Assembly: GCF_005844455.1 (NCBI RefSeq)
Contig: NZ_SPGF01000018.1
Coordinates: 1-35,209, forward strand
From: Streptococcus mitis
GTDB lineage: Bacteria > Bacillota > Bacilli > Lactobacillales > Streptococcaceae
DNA length: 35,209 nt
Reading direction: 5' to 3'
Shown here piece by piece: positions 27,385 through 34,871 of this stretch (position 1 is its first letter; each line of letters begins with the position of its first letter). The translations under genes were made by a program, and so were the position numbers. A model generated the notes under the pieces. The model searched no databases. It had not been told where the DNA came from and saw only the letters and a list, made by a program, of their open reading frames with translations.

Positions 27385-27951
27385 TTAGCTGTTCTCATAA
27401 GATTTCATAGCTTCTTCCACTTCTGCCAAGGTAACTCCAAACAATTCTAAGCGTTTGAGGAGTTGCTTGCCGTTGGAATAGCCAATACGAAGAGCCTCTC
27501 CTAGATATTCTCGTCGCTTACGGCTATCTGCTCCCGCTAGAAAACCAAGGCGAATCAAGTCGCTACGACTGATGTCAAATTGACTCTCATGTTCAAATTG
27601 TTCAGTCACCTGAGCTAGAGCCGTTTTCAGGTCTTCATAGCTGGCATGTTCAATCCCCAGAGAACGCCCCTTGGTCTTGGACTTGGGAACAGCTTCATCT
27701 CGTTTGAGGAAGGCATGCTGAACTGTTGGAATGGCCGTCATAATCATGCGACGAATCCGCTCCCCATTAAAATCTGGGTCTGTAAAGACGATGACTCCAT
27801 GACGTTGGTGCAGGCGCTGAATCCGCTCTATATCCTGGTCATTGATGGCAGAACCTCGAGTCTCATAGGTCTCTACCTCGAAATAACGTTTGAGATTGGC
27901 CGTATCGTCGCGACCTTCAACCACGATGACTTGGAAAATTTTTTCTTTCAT
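27385..27951 (-). CDS. rnmV: Ribonuclease M5
   Basis: Processes 5S rRNA precursor on the ribosomal protein L18 complex, 188 residues. The Toprim catalytic domain has VVEGRDDTANLKRYF (Glu) and VIVFTDPDFNGERIRR (DxD metal site). The C-terminal half, with FDISRSDLIRLGFLAGADS and GYSNGKQLLKRLELFGVTL, is the RNase M5 extension. The ATG shares a base with the tatD stop (TAATG), so it is coupled to tatD. Confidence 0.93.
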   Translation of the reverse strand: MKEKIFQVIVVEGRDDTANLKRYFEVETYETRGSAINDQDIERIQRLHQRHGVIVFTDPDFNGERIRRMIMTAIPTVQHAFLKRDEAVPKSKTKGRSLGIEHASYEDLKTALAQVTEQFEHESQFDISRSDLIRLGFLAGADSRKRREYLGEALRIGYSNGKQLLKRLELFGVTLAEVEEAMKSYENS

Positions 27952-28724
27952 TACTTGTTGTCCAATCCAAAAATGCGCTCTGCATTTGCAGTTGTTGCTG
28001 CTGCTAACTCCTCGGTCGTCATGCCACGCAAATCTGCGATAAAATCTACTACATAGCGAGTATAGGCTGTTTTGTTTTCGCGGCCCCTTTTAGGAACAGG
28101 AGCCAAGTAGGGCGCATCCGTCTCCACCAAAATCTTGTCCAAAGGAAGTTCTCTAGCCACCTCTTGGATATCAGTTGCCTTCTTGAAAGTCACCACTCCT
28201 GAGAAGGAAATGGTCATACCAAGCTCCACAAACTTCTCTGCCCATTCAAGAGTTCCCGAAAATGAATGCATGATGCCACCTCGAGGACCAACGCCCTCAC
28301 TTTTGATAATCTCATAGGTATCTTCCAGCGCATCACGGGTATGGACAACAAAAGGCAAATCCAAGTCCTTAGATAACTGAATCTGACGTCGAAAAACCTG
28401 CTCCTGCACCTCTTTGGACGCTGTCATCCAATGATAATCCAAACCAATCTCACCTAAAGCAACAACCTTGGGATGCTTGAGCTTGTCAAGCAAGTAGGCT
28501 TCAATCTCCTCCGTGTAAGTCCCAGCTTCTGTAGGATGCCAACCAATAGTCGCATAGAGTTGGTCATACTCATCTACCAACTCCAAGGCACGCTCAATCG
28601 TTGGTTTATCAAAACCAACAATATTCATCTGTGTCACACCCATCTCAGCAGCCAAGGCAATTTCTTCTGCCTCACGACCTGCAAATTCTTCTACATTCAA
28701 GTGTGTATGTGTATCAAAAATCAT
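27951..28724 (-). CDS. tatD: TatD-family metal-dependent deoxyribonuclease
   Basis: A TIM-barrel metal hydrolase, 257 residues. The metal ligands are in order: FDTHTHLNVEEF (HxH), LGEIGLDYHW (Glu), FVVHTRDALED (His), GIMHSFSGTLEW (His) and VETDAPYLAPVP (Asp). E. coli TatD acts as a 3'-5' exonuclease on single-stranded DNA and RNA; streptococcal relatives (YcfH/TatD) may do the same. It is the first gene of the minus-strand run, behind an extended -10 at 28752-28760, and is divergent from the KimA-like gene. Confidence 0.92.
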   Translation of the reverse strand: MIFDTHTHLNVEEFAGREAEEIALAAEMGVTQMNIVGFDKPTIERALELVDEYDQLYATIGWHPTEAGTYTEEIEAYLLDKLKHPKVVALGEIGLDYHWMTASKEVQEQVFRRQIQLSKDLDLPFVVHTRDALEDTYEIIKSEGVGPRGGIMHSFSGTLEWAEKFVELGMTISFSGVVTFKKATDIQEVARELPLDKILVETDAPYLAPVPKRGRENKTAYTRYVVDFIADLRGMTTEELAAATTANAERIFGLDNK

Positions 28725-28751
28725 CTCTTCTAACCTCGTTTTCTATCTACT

Positions 28752-28760
28752 ATTATAGCA
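28752..28760 (-). promoter_or_regulatory. Extended -10 of tatD
   Basis: The minus strand reads TGCTATAAT 27 nt before the tatD ATG. Confidence 0.5.
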
Positions 28761-28817
28761 AAAAACTGACCTCTCTCCTCATCTGAAAAAAAATATTCTA
28801 AAACCCATCATCATCTC

Positions 28818-28846
28818 TTGACGCTCTTTTTCCAAAGCAGTATAAT
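28818..28846 (+). promoter_or_regulatory. Promoter of the KimA-like gene
   Basis: TTGACG and TATAAT are separated by exactly 17 nt. The predicted start leaves a leader of about 30 nt, with a small hairpin TTGAA-TTTT-TTCAA (28855-28868) just before the SD AAGGAAA. There is no room for a c-di-AMP riboswitch. Confidence 0.8.
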
Positions 28847-28882
28847 AACACTTATTGAATTTTTTCAACAAAGGAAACAACT

Positions 28883-30727
28883 ATGTTTACAAAATTAAAA
28901 CAGACCTTTATCGGTCGCCCTCTTAAGTCCTTAACAGAAGGCGAGGGAGGGTTGCTGGGAAAAATGCAGGCCTTAGCCATGTTATCAAGCGATGCTCTAT
29001 CTTCCATTGCCTATGGACCTGAGCAAGTAGTCCTCGTCTTGGCTAGTCTCTCTCCTCTTGCTATATGGTGGAGCCTTCCCATCGGCCTCTTTGTCCTCCT
29101 GCTTCTGGCTAGTCTGACCGTTTCCTACCGTCAAATCATCCATGCCTACCCTCAAGGGGGAGGGGCCTATATGGTTACTCGAGAAAATCTATCTCCCCAA
29201 CTTGGCTTAATCGCTGGAGGCAGTCTGCTGGTTGACTACATGTTGACCGTAGCGGTATCTGTTGCATCTGGAGCTGATGCTATCACAGCAGCTCTCCCTG
29301 CTCTCCACCCTTACAACCTCCACATCTCCATTTTTCTAGTTTGCTTGCTCATGCTCTTGAATTTACGGGGCTTAAAAGAATCTGCCAGCTCACTGATGAT
29401 TCCTGTCTATCTCTTTATCATCAGTACTGTCTTTCTCTTGCTCTACGGAATTTTTCAACTAATGACAGGATCTCTCAGCTATCAGGCAACTTCTCCTATT
29501 GGGCATGCTGTTCCGAGCCTGTCTATCGTTCTCATTCTAAGAGCCTTTACCAGCGGATCTGCCTCTCTGACAGGGGTTGAAGCTATTTCAAATGCCGTTC
29601 CCTTTTTCAAGGCTCCGAAAGAAAAGAATGCTGCTCAGACCTTGACGATCATGTCACTGATTCTAGGATTTCTTTTTGCTGGCATTACCTTCCTAAACTA
29701 CTGGATGGGGATTATGCCTCAACACGGAGAAACTATTCTTTCACAGATGGCTCAAGGCATCCTTGGTACTTCCTTCTTAGGCCATCTTGGCTATTATATC
29801 TTCCAATTCTCCACAGCCTTGATTTTGGCCGTAGCTGCAAATACTGGCTTTTCAGCCTTCCCTATGTTGGCTTACAATATGGCTAAAAACAAATACATGC
29901 CCCATCTATTTATGGAAAAAGGAGACCGCCTAGGCTACTCCAATGGAATCTTAACTCTAGCTTTTGGGGCTATGATTCTTCTTCTCATTTTTAACGGCAA
30001 TACCGAACGCTTGATTCCTCTTTATACTATCGGGGTCTTCGTTCCTTTCGCCCTATCTCAGACTGGGATGATTCGTCATTGGAAAAAAGAAAAGGGGGCA
30101 AATTTCTTAAAACCTGCCCTTGCCAATATCCTTGGAGCCATCATTTGCTACGCTATCGTGCTCATCCTGCTCTTTTTCCGTCTCAGTGATATCTGGCCTT
30201 TCTTCCCGATCATTCTCGTACTCACCCTACTCTTTTTGGCAATTCACAGTCATTACCAAAAAGTAGCCCAACAACTGCGACTCTATGAAGGAATCGAAAA
30301 ACGTACCTACGATGGCAATCTTGTCCTCGTTCTAGTAGGAAATATCACACGCGTCAGCGTTGGAGCCATTAACTACGCCCAAAGTATCGGTGACGAAGTC
30401 TTAGCCATGCATATATCCACCAAGGAAACAGCAGAAAAAGACCAGGAAATTCTCCAAGAATTTGCCGATTACTTCCCAACCATTACTCTGAAAAACATCA
30501 AGACCAGCTATCGTGACATCATCACGCCTGCTATCAAGTATGTCAAACGAATCTCTGAGGATGCCCAGAAAAAGAACTATACAGTCACTGTCCTTGTACC
30601 CCAGTTTATCCCTAATAAACCTTGGCAGAATATCCTACACAATCAAATGAGTCTCAAACTCAAATATGCCCTCCGTTGGCACCAAGACGTCGTTGTCGCT
30701 AGCTACTCTTACCACTTAAAAGAATAA
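28883..30727 (+). CDS. KimA-like potassium importer (APC superfamily)
   Basis: A 614-residue membrane protein. It starts MFTKLKQTFIGRPLKSL and keeps the ALAMLSSDALSSIAYGPEQ motif of the KimA (formerly YdaO) branch of the APC superfamily. About twelve helices occupy residues 30-460; the YRQIIHAYPQGGGAYMV and ANTGFSAFPMLAYNMAKNKYMP segments are typical. The remaining ~150 residues (KRTYDGNLVLVLVGNITRV onward) form a soluble cytoplasmic domain. In B. subtilis KimA is a high-affinity proton-coupled K+ importer inhibited by c-di-AMP bound to that domain. Amino-acid transport is an older database label. It is monocistronic, with a strong promoter and terminator. Confidence 0.75.
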   Translation: MFTKLKQTFIGRPLKSLTEGEGGLLGKMQALAMLSSDALSSIAYGPEQVVLVLASLSPLAIWWSLPIGLFVLLLLASLTVSYRQIIHAYPQGGGAYMVTRENLSPQLGLIAGGSLLVDYMLTVAVSVASGADAITAALPALHPYNLHISIFLVCLLMLLNLRGLKESASSLMIPVYLFIISTVFLLLYGIFQLMTGSLSYQATSPIGHAVPSLSIVLILRAFTSGSASLTGVEAISNAVPFFKAPKEKNAAQTLTIMSLILGFLFAGITFLNYWMGIMPQHGETILSQMAQGILGTSFLGHLGYYIFQFSTALILAVAANTGFSAFPMLAYNMAKNKYMPHLFMEKGDRLGYSNGILTLAFGAMILLLIFNGNTERLIPLYTIGVFVPFALSQTGMIRHWKKEKGANFLKPALANILGAIICYAIVLILLFFRLSDIWPFFPIILVLTLLFLAIHSHYQKVAQQLRLYEGIEKRTYDGNLVLVLVGNITRVSVGAINYAQSIGDEVLAMHISTKETAEKDQEILQEFADYFPTITLKNIKTSYRDIITPAIKYVKRISEDAQKKNYTVTVLVPQFIPNKPWQNILHNQMSLKLKYALRWHQDVVVASYSYHLKE

Positions 30728-30730
30728 AGA

Positions 30731-30772
30731 AAAGGCCCTACCAGAACCAAGAAGCTCTGGTAGGGCCTTTTT
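30731..30772 (+). terminator. Terminator of the KimA-like gene
   Basis: AAAGGCCCTACCAGA and TCTGGTAGGGCCTTT form a perfect 15-bp stem with a 10-nt loop, followed by TT. It is one of the strongest hairpins in the window and may act in both directions. Confidence 0.9.
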
Positions 30773-30793
30773 CTGAATCCATCCACTATGCTT

Positions 30794-30945
30794 ATACTCA
30801 ATGAAAATCAAAGAGCAAACTAGGAAGCTAGCCGCAGGCTGCTCAAAACAGTGTTTTGAGGTTGTGGATAGAACTGACGAAGTCAGTAACCATACCTACG
30901 GTAAGGCAACGCTGACATGGTTTGAATTTGATTTTCGAAGAGTAT
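30794..30945. repeat. BOX element, complete three-module copy
   Basis: A 152-bp unit starting ATACTCAATGAAAATCAAAG and ending TTTTCGAAGAGTAT. Read on the minus strand the order is boxA, boxB, boxC. boxA contains CTACGGTAAGGCAACGCTGA, boxB contains GATAGAACTGACGAAGTCAG, and boxC contains AGGAAGCTAGCCGCAGGCTG and CTCAAAACAGTGTTTTGAG. It lies between the KimA-like terminator and the 3' end of the broken ali gene, which are convergent. Confidence 0.92.
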
Positions 30946-30970
30946 TAACTGAAAAGCATGACTAGGAATA

Positions 30971-32935
30971 CTATTGAATGTGGTTAGCTAAAGCTTCCTG
31001 AGCTTTTTTATTTGACTCAGCTTTTTCTTTTAGCCATTTTTCATAGAGTTCTTGGTACTGTTTAGCAGTGACTGGCTCTTTTTGCAATTCAACATATTTG
31101 TAGTTGTCCGCATTTCCTTTATGACCAACAAATGAGAATGGGCCTGTAAACGGTACAGTCTTACGGAAGATTGGATTAGCTCTACCACTTTTAACTAGTA
31201 GGAAGAGGGCACTATCTGTCAACCAAGCTTGGGCTTCAGTATATTTTTCATAGCGAGCTTGAGTATCTGTGATTTCCGCATCAGCCTGATCCAAGAGTTT
31301 CTTGTAGTCATCAAGACCAATCTTGTCCTTGACTTCCTTGTCTTTTCCTTCAGACAAGCCCATGTTTTTCAACTGAGAACCTGTCTCTGGATCAAGAATA
31401 GCTAGGTAAGTCTTAGAATCTGAGTAATCTCCACCCCATCCTGAGATGTCGATATCGTAGTCCTTTTGTTCTGCTGTATCTGCAAAGTAGGTTGCCTGGT
31501 CTTTTTCATCTGGAGAAAGTTGGATAACATCAATGACTACATTCTCCTTACCAAGAGTTTCTTCCACTGTTTGTTTGAAAGAGCCGACCTGTTGCACATC
31601 TAATTTAGCAGTCTGGTCAACTGGCATATCCAAATGAATTGGGAAAGTTACTCCCTGCGCTTGCAGACTTTCTTTGGCCTTCGCAAACTTCTCTTTGGCC
31701 TTTTCAGGATTCAAGAAGGCTTGCTTACCATCGTTTAGATTGATATTCGCCCAATCTTTACCGTAGTTGACAATTTTTTCATTGACAATATCACCAAAGT
31801 TCTTATCGCCAACTTAAACAAAGTTACTTGGTGTAACTGTGTTACGCAAGATACGGTCTGCTCCATTTTCACCATTTGTCTGCGCCGCATAGGCCTGACG
31901 GTCAAAGGCAAAGTTGATAGCCTGACGGAAATCCTTATTTTGCATAGCTGCGCGTGAGTCTGTCTTTTCCTTATCAGACTGTTTCATAGTCTGCTTGTAG
32001 CTTTGACGATTAAGGTTGAAAAGATAATAGAAAGTGACTGAGTTTTGCGGTGTATAGGTAATCTTGTCCTCATTTCCCTTCTTGAGTTCAGCAAAGACTG
32101 AACTTGTTGGGAAGATACGGCCATCTGTATAATTACCATCCAAGAAACCTCTAGCAATGCTGTCTTGGTCAGAACCGTCAAAGAAAGAGAGTTCCACTTT
32201 CTCAATTTTGACATTGTCCTTATCCCAGTAATTAGGTTTTTTGTCAAATTCAATCAAAGATTTTGATGGGAAAGATTTAAACAAGTAAGGACCATTTGAC
32301 AAGATACTTGATGGTGTCACACTTCCAAAGTCATCTTCCTTAGACTTCAAGAAGGCTTCATTTACAGGATTAAGGATACTTGCTGTTGTTTTAGAGTTCC
32401 AATAAGTTTCAGGTTGGTTGAGGGTGTATTGTAGTGTGTAATCATCCACTGCCTTAACACCAACAGTTCCAACATCAGATGATTTCCCTTCAACATAGTC
32501 TGCTAGCCCCTTGATAGAGTCTTGTACCAAGTACAAGTTTTCAGCCTTTTTATCAGCCGCATACTTGAGACCAGTCACAAAGTCATGAGCCGTTACATCT
32601 GCATACTCTTCTCCTTCAGAAGTGTACCATTTAGCTCCCTGACGGATTTTATAAGTGTAGGTCAAGCCATCTTTTGATACTGTCCATGACTCAGCCATAG
32701 AGGGGATGAGATTGCCATACTGGTCATTTTCCAACAACCCATCAATCAAGTTGGTTGTGATACTAGATGTAGAATCTCGTGTAGAGGTAATATAATCCAA
32801 GGTATCTGTATTATTGACAAAGATATAAGAGTAAGTCTTGTCTGCATTACTTGATTGGGAAGGTCCACATGCCGCTAGAGCTAGGCCTGCTGTCAAAGCT
32901 ACAGCTCCAAAAAGCATAACTTTTGATTTCTTCAT
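30971..32935 (-). pseudogene. AmiA/Ali-type oligopeptide-binding lipoprotein, inactivated by one in-frame stop
   Basis: A 654-codon reading frame for an extracellular peptide-binding lipoprotein, related to AmiA throughout. The signal peptide ends in lipobox LAAC with Cys at residue 23. The N-terminal lobe (YSYIFVNNTDTLDYITS) and C-terminal lobe (DISGWGGDYSDSKTYLAIL) are both present. The frame is broken once, by TAA at 31814-31816 (residue 374), between TPSNFV and VGDKNFGDIV. It stays open and homologous on both sides, so this is a point nonsense change with no frameshift. Most likely the ancestral codon was CAA, AAA or GAA. The product would stop inside the domain and be inactive. Ali proteins work with the Ami permease, so loss should remove one peptide specificity only. 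Which Ali paralogue it is cannot be decided here. Confidence 0.88.
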
Positions 32936-32997
32936 GATTATTCTCCATTTTTTACAGCATGTGAAATATTATACACTATTCAAGCAAAAATATAAAG

Positions 32998-33104
32998 TAT
33001 GGTGGATTGAAACTAGAGTAGTACACTACAGCTGCTAAAATATTTCTAGGAATTAATTTAACTTTCCTAATTAATTTGTTCACATCTTATTTCAATCTAC
33101 TATA
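32998..33104. repeat. RUP (repeat unit of pneumococcus), copy 2
   Basis: Exactly 107 bp, ending TTCAATCTACTATA. The left end TATGGTGGATTGAA carries two substitutions relative to the perfect inverted repeat. It is nearly identical to the copy at 289-395 and in the same orientation. It is inserted between the upstream edge of the ali pseudogene promoter and the rpmH terminator. Confidence 0.85.
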
Positions 33105-33126
33105 TTTTGAGCTTTTTTACAAAAAT

Positions 33127-33160
33127 AAAAATCAGTAGACTCGAGTTCCTACTGATTTTT
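33127..33160 (-). terminator. Terminator of rpmH
   Basis: AAAAATCAGTAG and CTACTGATTTTT form a 12-bp stem with a 10-nt loop and A/T tails on both sides. It lies 17 nt after the rpmH stop codon and could work in both directions. Confidence 0.88.
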
Positions 33161-33177
33161 GATATAGTTCGTTTGGA

Positions 33178-33312
33178 TTATGCAGCCAAAACTTTGCGTC
33201 CTTTACGACGACGAGCTGCCAATACGCGACGACCGTTTTTAGTTGACATACGGTTACGGAATCCGTGTTTGCGCGCACGACGAAGTTTACTTGGTTGATA
33301 AGTACGTTTCAC
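33178..33312 (-). CDS. rpmH: 50S ribosomal protein L34
   Basis: A 44-residue, highly basic ribosomal protein of the large subunit. It begins [18 protein letters not shown], continues [17 protein letters not shown] and ends KGRKVLAA, the full standard L34. The start codon is GTG, with GAGGAGG eight bases upstream. L34 is usually near dnaA/rnpA; in streptococci of this group it stands alone, as here. It has a consensus promoter, a ~70-nt leader with inverted repeats, and a terminator. Confidence 0.95.
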
Positions 33313-33315
33313 GAT

Positions 33316-33342
33316 GAATACCTCCTCATAGATTTTGTATTC
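33316..33342 (-). promoter_or_regulatory. Hairpin presenting the rpmH ribosome-binding site
   Basis: GAATAC and GTATTC pair perfectly around a 15-nt loop that contains the whole Shine-Dalgarno GAGGAGG. A further palindrome TAGCCGGCTA (33346-33355) lies just upstream in the leader. The arrangement could expose or gate the site. Confidence 0.45.
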
Positions 33343-33386
33343 GTTTAGCCGGCTATAAAGTGATCAGTTACTAAACATACTTTACT

Positions 33387-33415
33387 ATTCTATCTGATTC
33401 TTTTACTTTTGTCAA
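33387..33415 (-). promoter_or_regulatory. Promoter of rpmH
   Basis: On the minus strand TTGACA is followed after exactly 17 nt by TAGAAT. The predicted leader is about 70 nt. Confidence 0.8.
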
Positions 33416-33466
33416 TAGCTCTAGGCAAATGTTTCCAGCTTTTTAACGCTTTTTCTGATGTAAGCC

Positions 33467-34681
33467 CTATCTGCGATATTGTTTCAAGAAACGAGTCATC
33501 TTGTCTTGGATTTGGGCTAGTTCATCGACTCGAGGAAGGTAAACGATACGGAAGTGGTCTGGTTCCTGCCAGTTAAAACCTCGACCATGAACCAAGAGAA
33601 CCTTTTCCTGCTTCAAGAAATCAAGGACAAACTGTTCATCATCATCGATACGGTACATATTGCGGTCGATTTTAGGGAAGATATAGAGTCCAGCCTTAGG
33701 TTTAACCGCAGACAAACCTGGAATATCTTGAATAGCATTGTAGATGAAGTTTCTTTGCTCATAAATTCGTCCACCAGGAAGGAGCAATTCATCGACTGAT
33801 TGGTGACCGCCCAAGGAAGTTTGTACGACTTGTTGGGCCAAAACGTTAGAGCAAAGACGCATATTGGACAGCATATTGAGACCTTCGATATAGCCTTTAA
33901 CATGTGTCTTAGGTCCAGACAAGACCATCCAACCCACACGGAAACCAGCGATACGGTGGGATTTTGACAAACCGTTCATGCTAACACAGAAAACATCTGG
34001 CGCCAGGCTCGCCACAGGCGTATGCACATGACCATCCATTACCATGCGGTCGTAAATTTCATCCGCAAAGATAATCAAATCATTTTGACGGGCAATCTCA
34101 ATAATCTCCAGCAAGAGTTCCTTAGGATAAAGGGCTCCAGTTGGATTATTTGGATTGATAAGGACGATTGCCTTGGTATTGGAAGTGATTTTTGACTTGA
34201 TATCGTCAATATCTGGGTACCATTCTGCAGCTTCATCACAGATATAGTGAACGGCATTCCCCCCAGCTAGGCTGACAGCTGCCGTCCAGAGAGGATAGTC
34301 TGGCATTGGCACTAAGACTTCATCCCCGTTATCCAAAAGCCCCTGCATGGACATGACAATCAGTTCACTAACACCATTTCCAAGGTAGATATCATCAATA
34401 TCTACGTTTGGAAATTTTTTCAATTGGCAATACTGCATGATAGCCTTACGGGCTGAGAAAATCCCCTTGGAATCAGAATATCCTTCACTATCACGCGCAT
34501 TCATAATCAAGTCATGAATGACCTCGTCTGGCGCTGTAAAGCCAAATTCTGCTGGATTTCCTGTATTCAGACGTAAAATCTTTTCTCCGTTTGCTCGCAT
34601 TCGCATGGCTTCTTCCAAAACAGGGCCACGGATATCATAAGCAACATGCTCTAACTTACTAGACTTGTTATATTCTTTCAT
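33467..34681 (-). CDS. alaT: Pyridoxal-phosphate aminotransferase, AlaT-like (class I/II)
   Basis: A fold I aminotransferase of 404 residues, probably alanine/glutamate transaminase by relation to AlaT. LRLNTGNPAEFGFTAPDEV is the substrate-binding N-terminus. IVLINPNNPTGALYPKELL holds the PLP-ring Asn. The PLP Lys is in VSMNGLSKSHRIAGFRVGWM (about 240). The C-terminal Arg for the substrate carboxylate is in FRIVYLPRV. It is monocistronic, behind an extended -10 (TGGTATAAT at 34712-34720, minus strand) with a ~25-nt leader and an AGGAAAC-type SD. Confidence 0.88.
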   Translation of the reverse strand: MKEYNKSSKLEHVAYDIRGPVLEEAMRMRANGEKILRLNTGNPAEFGFTAPDEVIHDLIMNARDSEGYSDSKGIFSARKAIMQYCQLKKFPNVDIDDIYLGNGVSELIVMSMQGLLDNGDEVLVPMPDYPLWTAAVSLAGGNAVHYICDEAAEWYPDIDDIKSKITSNTKAIVLINPNNPTGALYPKELLLEIIEIARQNDLIIFADEIYDRMVMDGHVHTPVASLAPDVFCVSMNGLSKSHRIAGFRVGWMVLSGPKTHVKGYIEGLNMLSNMRLCSNVLAQQVVQTSLGGHQSVDELLLPGGRIYEQRNFIYNAIQDIPGLSAVKPKAGLYIFPKIDRNMYRIDDDEQFVLDFLKQEKVLLVHGRGFNWQEPDHFRIVYLPRVDELAQIQDKMTRFLKQYRR

Positions 34682-34711
34682 CTTGTTTCCTCAATTCATC
34701 GAGATAGTAAT

Positions 34712-34720
34712 ATTATACCA
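34712..34720 (-). promoter_or_regulatory. Extended -10 of alaT
   Basis: The minus strand reads TGGTATAAT 30 nt before the ATG. Confidence 0.6.
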
Positions 34721-34777
34721 CTAGAAAGAGAATGCGACAAGTTTGCTGAAATGTCTTACTAGATTCGTATAGAAGAA

Positions 34778-34801
34778 AAACCTCACTAAAAGCGAGGTCA
34801 A
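34778..34801 (-). terminator. Terminator between the IS630 remnant and alaT
   Basis: On the minus strand ACCTC and GAGGT pair around GCTTTTAGT and are followed by TTTTTCTTC. It stops leftward transcription from the IS side before alaT. Confidence 0.65.
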
Positions 34802-34871
34802 GACAGTGGAGATAGCAGGTATTTTGCCAAAAAACATCACATACCAAAAGATAAACCTAGAAAAAGCAAGC

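Noticed and set aside
28818-28882. Possible c-di-AMP (ydaO-type) riboswitch before the KimA-like gene
   Set aside because: Promoter position leaves only ~30 nt of leader, too short for this riboswitch, and no conserved core is visible.
31984-32253. Internal minus-strand frame within the ali pseudogene
   Set aside because: It is out of frame with the homologous reading and unlike any protein family.
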